The position numbers and the translations under genes were made by a program. Below are positions 60,037-64,000 of a DNA stretch of 64,000 nt, piece by piece. How positions within the stretch are numbered: the stretch's first letter is position 1; each line of letters begins with the position of its first letter. The notes under the pieces were generated by a model. It did not search any database. It worked only from the letters and a program-made list of their open reading frames with translations, and was not told the DNA's origin. The stretch is from Candidatus Sodalis endolongispinus (GTDB lineage Bacteria > Pseudomonadota > Gammaproteobacteria > Enterobacterales > Enterobacteriaceae), in the NCBI RefSeq assembly GCF_018777395.1, contig NZ_JAFJYC010000002.1, positions 186,001 to 250,000 of the forward strand. The letters are read 5' to 3'.

Positions 60037-60394
60037 AGGTTGCGCCTGGCATTGGCAGCCGGAGGAGGAGGCGCAAGAGGACAGCGCGTCGGGCTCGCAT
60101 TCTGCGGCCTTTGCGCGGTTGATGGAACAGGGCGCACCCACGACGGGTGGGGGAGGCGCGATGCCGTTCACGGCACGCAACGCTAGCGCGCGCTATCGGC
60201 TGATGGGCTGCCGCGCCGACGGTCTGATTTGCGATGTCAGCGATGGCCCGGACGGTCTGCAAATGCATGTTTACGTGCCGGAAACTGACCTTTACCACCG
60301 GCTGCTCGAGGTGGCGCCACGCCTGTCCGCCGTGCTGCGCGAAGCTGGTTACCGGGTGAGTTTGGAGGTGAGCCGTGCTGAACCTGGCGCCTGA
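60017..60394 (+). CDS. sctP: Type III needle-length regulator SctP (SsaP-like)
   Basis: A 125-residue protein in the place of SctP, the ruler and substrate-switch protein. It aligns with Salmonella SsaP (124 residues): N-terminal SVIKTEGCAW, a central low-complexity part, RYRLMGCRADGLICDV, and the C-terminal substrate-switch-like region LREAGYRVSLEVS. The ATG lies within the last 20 bases of sctO and its end overlaps sctQ by 20. SPI-2-type SctP proteins are short, so the length is normal. The role is inferred from position and similarity to SsaP. Confidence 0.8.
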   Translation: MSVIKTEGCAWHWQPEEEAQEDSASGSHSAAFARLMEQGAPTTGGGGAMPFTARNASARYRLMGCRADGLICDVSDGPDGLQMHVYVPETDLYHRLLEVAPRLSAVLREAGYRVSLEVSRAEPGA

Positions 60395-61427
60395 GGAACA
60401 ACCGCTGGCCGAGAAGCTGATGCCGGCAGGCGGTACATTAGGCGCGCTGGCGTTGCGGATGCAGCCATGGCCATCCGGCGCGGAAGGCGTATTGCTCGCC
60501 CTGGAGGCCGACGGCGCACCCTGTGACCTCTGGTTACCGGCGCCGGTTTGGCACCAGTGGTGCGAAAGGGTGCTGGGCACGGCCGACGCGGCGCAGATAG
60601 CGGAGCCGCTGCTGGAATCGATTGCCGTCTGGGGGCTTTCGCCGCTGTTGACGGCCGGTGGATTGACGCTGCCGCCGTGGACGCCGCCGCGCCCCTGCAG
60701 CGTCATGGGACGCCAATTGGCCGTCACCTTCGCCTGGCGGGTAGAGCAACAGGCGTTTGAGGGCGTGCTGAAGGGGCTGCCGGCGTCCGTCTGGCGCCGG
60801 TTGGCCGACGGGCTTACGCCGGTGACGCGGCCCCTTGACGCGACTTTCCCGCTGCGGGCGGTGCTAAGCGTTGGCAGCCAACATTTGACGTTGGCGGAGC
60901 TGCGCCGTCTCGGGCCGGGGGCGGGGCTACGATTACGTTGCGCGGGCTGTCCGCGAACGGGCAAGTTTACTCTGATCCTGCCCGGCGGGTCGGCCTTACG
61001 CGTTACCTGGAAGGGGGAGGGAACCATGGAAATAGACGCACTGATGCAGGATGTCGCGGAGCAGCTGGAGTATGACGCGACCGGGGATGTAACGCGCGAA
61101 GGTGCGCCGTTGGCACCGGACGATGGCATCGCCGGCCAGGCAGCGATGATCGCCGATGCGGGCCAGGCCACACTGGAGCTTAATTCACTGCCACTGCAGG
61201 TGCGGGTGGATGTGGGCCAAATGACGCTGACGGTAGGCGCCCTGCGCCGGCTCGCCGCTGGCGACGTCGTGCCGGTGACCGGTCAGTTAACGCCTCACGC
61301 AACCCTGCGGCTTAATAACCGGACCATTGGCCAAGGCGAACTGGTCAGCTGTGACGGCGCCCTGCTGGTGCGCATCACCCGCTGGTACCTCACCGAGGCG
61401 CAGGCGGATCAGGCCAATACCGGATAG
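60375..61427 (+). CDS. sctQ: Type III C-ring protein SctQ (SsaQ-like)
   Basis: SctQ builds the cytoplasmic sorting platform that delivers substrates to the ATPase. The protein has 350 residues from a GTG at 60375, with GGAGGTGAG upstream. The last 85 residues form a SpoA/FliN-type surface-presentation domain (LELNSLPLQVRVDVGQMTLTV through ATLRLNNRTIGQGELV). A preceding SpoA-like domain lies around 160-215. An internal ATG with a strong ribosome site at codon 218 may give a separate short product, as SsaQ does in Salmonella. Intact. Confidence 0.86.
   Translation: MLNLAPEEQPLAEKLMPAGGTLGALALRMQPWPSGAEGVLLALEADGAPCDLWLPAPVWHQWCERVLGTADAAQIAEPLLESIAVWGLSPLLTAGGLTLPPWTPPRPCSVMGRQLAVTFAWRVEQQAFEGVLKGLPASVWRRLADGLTPVTRPLDATFPLRAVLSVGSQHLTLAELRRLGPGAGLRLRCAGCPRTGKFTLILPGGSALRVTWKGEGTMEIDALMQDVAEQLEYDATGDVTREGAPLAPDDGIAGQAAMIADAGQATLELNSLPLQVRVDVGQMTLTVGALRRLAAGDVVPVTGQLTPHATLRLNNRTIGQGELVSCDGALLVRITRWYLTEAQADQANTG
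61013..61028 (+). promoter_or_regulatory. Internal ribosome site and start within sctQ
   Basis: GGGGGAGGG at 61013-61021 is followed by ACC and an in-frame ATG at 61026 (codon 218 of sctQ). Initiation there would make a 133-residue C-terminal SctQ fragment. Salmonella ssaQ and Yersinia yscQ are known to produce such a fragment from an internal start. Confidence 0.6.
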
Positions 61428-61481
61428 TATGGAAATGGGTCGGTGCTATAACGGCTACAGGCCCACCAACCGGATATTACT

Positions 61482-62129
61482 ATGTCATTACCTGACTCGC
61501 CCTGGCAGTTGATTATACTGCTGGTGGTCCTCTCTCTACTGCCGCTGGCGGTCGTGATGGGAACCTCTTTTCTGAAACTGGCGGTGGTGTTATCAATCTT
61601 GCGCAATGCGCTGTGGATCCAGCAGGTACCGCCCAACATGGCGCTGTACGGTCTGGCGCTCATACTGTCGCTGTTCATCATGGCCCCGACGGCATTGGCG
61701 GTCAAAGCGCAGTGGCATCCGGTGGCCGCGCCCGGTGACCCACCCTGGGCCAGCGGTTGGGACGGTAAGGCGCTCACCCCCTACCGCAAATTTTTACGCC
61801 GCAATGCGGATGAAAAAGAGATCCGCTATTTTCATCAACTGGTGACCAAAACCTTGCCGGAAGAGGCGCGCCGTCGGGTCAGACCGGACTCGCTCCTTAT
61901 CCTGCTGCCGGCGTTTACCGTGAGTCAGCTCAGCTAGGCTTTCCGTATTGGTCTTTTAATTTACCTTCCCTTTCTGGCCATCGATCTGCTGGTATCCAAT
62001 GTGTTATTGGCGATGGGGATGATGATGGTTTCGCCGATGACGATCTCTTTACCGTTTAAGCTACTGATTTTCATGCTGGCGGGGGGATGGGATTTGATCC
62101 TGTCGCAATTGGTGCAGAGCTTTTCATGA
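61482..62129 (+). pseudogene. sctR: Export gate protein SctR with an amber codon
   Basis: SctR (SsaR) is a core membrane subunit of the export gate, forming the pseudohelical pore with SctS and SctT. The frame begins SLPDSPWQLIILLVV, then GTSFLKLAVVLSILRNALWIQQVPP and LLILLPAFTVSQLS. There TAG at 61935-61937 replaces a codon that is CAG (Gln) in SsaR. The same frame continues [21 protein letters not shown] and ends [11 protein letters not shown], giving full length 215 codons. A CAG-to-TAG transition is the likely cause. The truncated product lacks the last two helices. sctS starts in the final codons (ATGA overlap). Confidence 0.92.
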
Positions 62130-62395
62130 ACGACGCCGCGCTGACCCATTTAGTAACGCAACTGATGTGGATTGTGCTTATCACCTCCTTACCGGTGGTG
62201 CTGGTGGCGTCTGCCGTGGGTATCCTGGTGAGCTTGTTTCAGGCATTAACGCAAATACAAGATCAGACGCTGCAATTCATGATAAAACTGCTGGCGGTAG
62301 CGATAACGCTTATGGCCAGCTACCCCTGGCTGGGAGGGATTTTGCTGGGTTATACCCGGCAGGTGTTGCTGCAAATAGGGGGGCGCGGCGGATGA
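62126..62395 (+). CDS. sctS: Export gate protein SctS (SsaS-like)
   Basis: An 89-residue, two-helix membrane protein of the FliQ/SctS family. It is the same size as Salmonella SsaS (88). Recognisable are the first helix [23 protein letters not shown] (in part [20 protein letters not shown]), the conserved loop [13 protein letters not shown], and the second helix. The ATG overlaps the sctR stop (ATGA) and its own stop overlaps sctT. Four or five copies would join SctR and SctT in the gate. It is intact between two broken partners. Confidence 0.92.
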   Translation: MNDAALTHLVTQLMWIVLITSLPVVLVASAVGILVSLFQALTQIQDQTLQFMIKLLAVAITLMASYPWLGGILLGYTRQVLLQIGGRGG

Positions 62396-63162
62396 CAGCG
62401 CTTACGGATGGGCTGGTGACGGTGGCGTTCGCGCTGATTCGTCCCCTTGGCTTGGCATTGCTGTTCCCACTGCTTAATACCCGCAGCCTCGGCAGCGCCT
62501 TGATAAGAAACGGCGTATTATTGGCGCTGGTTATCCCCATGCTGCCGCTGGTGTATGACCAGGCGGCGCAGCTGCGCGGTTGGGGTTGTCTGCAACGCGT
62601 GCCGGGAGAACTTCTTATCGGGGTCATCCTCGGGTTTTGCGCCGCCATTCCGTTTTGGGCGGTCGATATGGCAGGGTTTCTTATCGATACGCTACGCGGC
62701 GCCACAATGGCATCCGTTTACAATCCGGCGATGGCGATGCAAACCTCGCTGTTTGGCCTGTTATTCAGCCAATTTCTGTGCGCACTGTTCTTTCTCGGGG
62801 GCGGCATAAATCTGTTGCTCAGCGCGCTCTACGATTCTTATCGCGCCTTTCCGCCGGGAACCACGCTGGTACTGGACCGCAGGCTGTTTGATTTTATTCT
62901 CACGCAGTGGCAACTCCTCTACCGTTTGTGCCTGAGTTTTTCGCTGCCGGCGGTGCTTAGTATGATATTGGCGGATTTGGCGCTGGGCTTAATCAACTGA
63001 TCCGCACGGCAGTTAAATGTGTTCTTCCTTTCCATGCCGATTAAAAGCGCACTGGCGCTTTTGCTCCTGCTAGTGTCATTACCTTATGCCTTCAACCACT
63101 ACCTGCAGGAGACGGAAACGCTGTACCAGGCATTAACCAAAGTATGGCTTAGGCATGGGTGA
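62392..63162 (+). pseudogene. sctT: Export gate protein SctT with an opal codon
   Basis: SctT (SsaT) is the FliR-like membrane subunit of the export gate. The frame starts [19 protein letters not shown] and shows IGVILGFCAAIPFWAVDMAGF, LRGATMASVYNPAM and SLFGLLFSQFLCALFF. A TGA at 62998-63000 follows ADLALGLIN, where SsaT continues ...LLNRSAQQLNVFF; a CGA-to-TGA transition fits. Without shift the frame goes on SARQLNVFFLSMPIKSALALL and ends VWLRHG at 63162, total 256 codons. The truncated product lacks the C-terminal 54 residues, including the last helices. sctU begins inside its end. Confidence 0.92.
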
Positions 63163-64000
63163 AAAAACCGAAAAGCAGACCGAGAAGCGCCGACGCGACG
63201 GCTGTAAAGAAGGGCAGGTGATCAAAAGCAATGAAATTACCTCCGGCGTGCAACTGGACGCGATATTTCTTTTCTGGCACCTGTTTACCGAAGCGGTGCT
63301 GAGTCGGGTATCGACGCTGATAGTCCTGTCTATAAACCTGATAAATCGACCTTTCCAGTTTGCCTTAAATCAGCTGCTGAACGTTTTGCTATCGTCAGCC
63401 GGATTGTTGTTTGCGCTATTTGGCGGTATGTTAGCGCTAGCCACCATTGGCAGCGTAGTGCTGCAGATAGGGTTCGTCCTGGCCAGCAAAGCAGTGGGCG
63501 TTAAAGGCCGGCGCATTAATCCGGTCAGTAATCTCAAACAGATTTTTTCACTACACAGCCTGGTTGAATTGTGTAAATCCGCAGCCAAGGTCGTGGTGTT
63601 GACGCTGATTTTTGCCGGCCTGTTTTATTATTATGCGCCGACGTTTCAGGCGATGCCATATTGCAATAGCCACTGCGCATTGCCGCTGTTTACCACTTTC
63701 ATCCGCTGGATGTGGTTTGGCTTAATCGGCTTTTATATTGTCCTCGGCATACTCGATTACGCTTTTCAGGCTCATAACACCCTGAAACAGCAAAGAATGA
63801 GTAAGGAAGAAGTCAAACAAGAATATAAGGATGCAGAAGGCGATCCCTACATGAAACAACGCCGGCACGAAATGCAGCATGAGATCCAAAGCGGCAGTCT
63901 GGCGCACAATGTTAAACGATCGGCCGTCGTGATACGTAATCCGCCCCATATTGCAATTTGCTTCGGGTATCATCCGCATGATATGCCGGTGCCGCAGGTG
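63155..64000 (+). CDS. sctU: Export apparatus switch protein SctU (SsaU-like), 5' part
   Basis: SctU is the FlhB-like switch protein that changes substrate specificity after cleaving itself. The frame is open from the ATG at 63155 to the window edge (282 codons of about 350). It starts GEKTEKQTEKRRRDG, continues KEGQVIKSNEITSGVQLD and has four membrane helices, then the cytoplasmic KEDVKQEYKD-like part (actually EEVKQEYKDAEGDPYMK). The autocleavage motif NPTH is changed to NPPH (N262, P263, P264, H265). It also has Cys in place of Arg in the RDGRKEG motif. Overlaps sctT by 8 bases. No stop is seen within the window. Confidence 0.92.
   Translation, partial: MGEKTEKQTEKRRRDGCKEGQVIKSNEITSGVQLDAIFLFWHLFTEAVLSRVSTLIVLSINLINRPFQFALNQLLNVLLSSAGLLFALFGGMLALATIGSVVLQIGFVLASKAVGVKGRRINPVSNLKQIFSLHSLVELCKSAAKVVVLTLIFAGLFYYYAPTFQAMPYCNSHCALPLFTTFIRWMWFGLIGFYIVLGILDYAFQAHNTLKQQRMSKEEVKQEYKDAEGDPYMKQRRHEMQHEIQSGSLAHNVKRSAVVIRNPPHIAICFGYHPHDMPVPQV

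Noticed and set aside
59723..61171. A 482-codon open frame on the minus strand across sctO-sctQ
   Set aside because: It is antisense to three overlapping, recognisable type III genes. Its composition (Pro, Ala, Arg, Ser rich) is typical of a GC-rich shadow frame and it has no family features.

Overview
The window looks like a chromosome segment of a Sodalis-type insect endosymbiont (Enterobacterales, Sodalis glossinidius or a close relative). The genes are enterobacterial and mostly in Escherichia coli order, with moderately high GC. Many housekeeping genes carry a single inactivating lesion (one stop codon, or a 1-4 base indel) in otherwise well conserved reading frames. Coding density is low and short tandem repeats fill several intergenic gaps. 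This is what a recently host-restricted symbiont is expected to look like. The species name is an inference.

Layout. 1-588: 3' end of phoH and tRNA-Ser(GGA). 979-4224: an AT-richer accessory block next to the tRNA, with a TupA-like ATP-grasp enzyme, a Wzx-like flippase and a CadC/ToxR-like membrane regulator. 4225-5342: no recognisable gene. 5343-12779: ycdY (broken), yceB, grxB, mdtH, rimJ, mviM (broken), murJ. 13047-53708: a long block colinear with the E. coli argS-to-yebY region: argS, yecM, a MalY/PatB-type gene (broken), cutC (broken), cmoB, cmoA, yecN, yecE, yecD, aspS, nudB (broken), yebC, ruvC, ruvA, ruvB, znuB, znuC, znuA (broken), mepM, lpxM, then inserted mntH (broken), a DUF1460 lipoprotein and a kinase-like gene, followed by pykA, hexR, zwf, eda, nimR, nimT (broken), purT, a repeat-expanded yebF, ptrB (broken), exoX, holE, ftnA, copC, copD (broken) and yebY. 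53861-53964: the SdsR small RNA. 54057-55383: an IS2-like element. 56497-64000: a type III secretion apparatus operon of the Salmonella SPI-2 type (sctV-N-O-P-Q-R-S-T-U; the last gene runs off the window).

How the genes relate. Essential information processing and repair (argS, aspS, ruvAB, holE, exoX), envelope functions (murJ, mepM, lpxM) and central sugar metabolism (pykA, zwf) are intact. Metal and nutrient genes are decaying: znuA, mntH, cutC, copD and nimT are all broken, and edd is missing between zwf and eda. The type III export gate is also broken: sctV is 5'-truncated and has an amber codon, sctR has an amber codon and sctT an opal codon, while the ATPase, stalk, ruler, C-ring and switch genes are open. 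The kinase-like ORF at 36344 could be an effector of a type III system in this organism.

The most unusual observations are: the kinase-like gene whose end runs into pykA; the YebF homologue with a 75-bp repeat expansion; twelve perfect copies of an octanucleotide beside the IS element; 16-bp direct repeats flanking the IS; a 22-bp duplication over the cmoA start; the NPTH-to-NPPH change in SctU; and the minisatellites in intergenic gaps.
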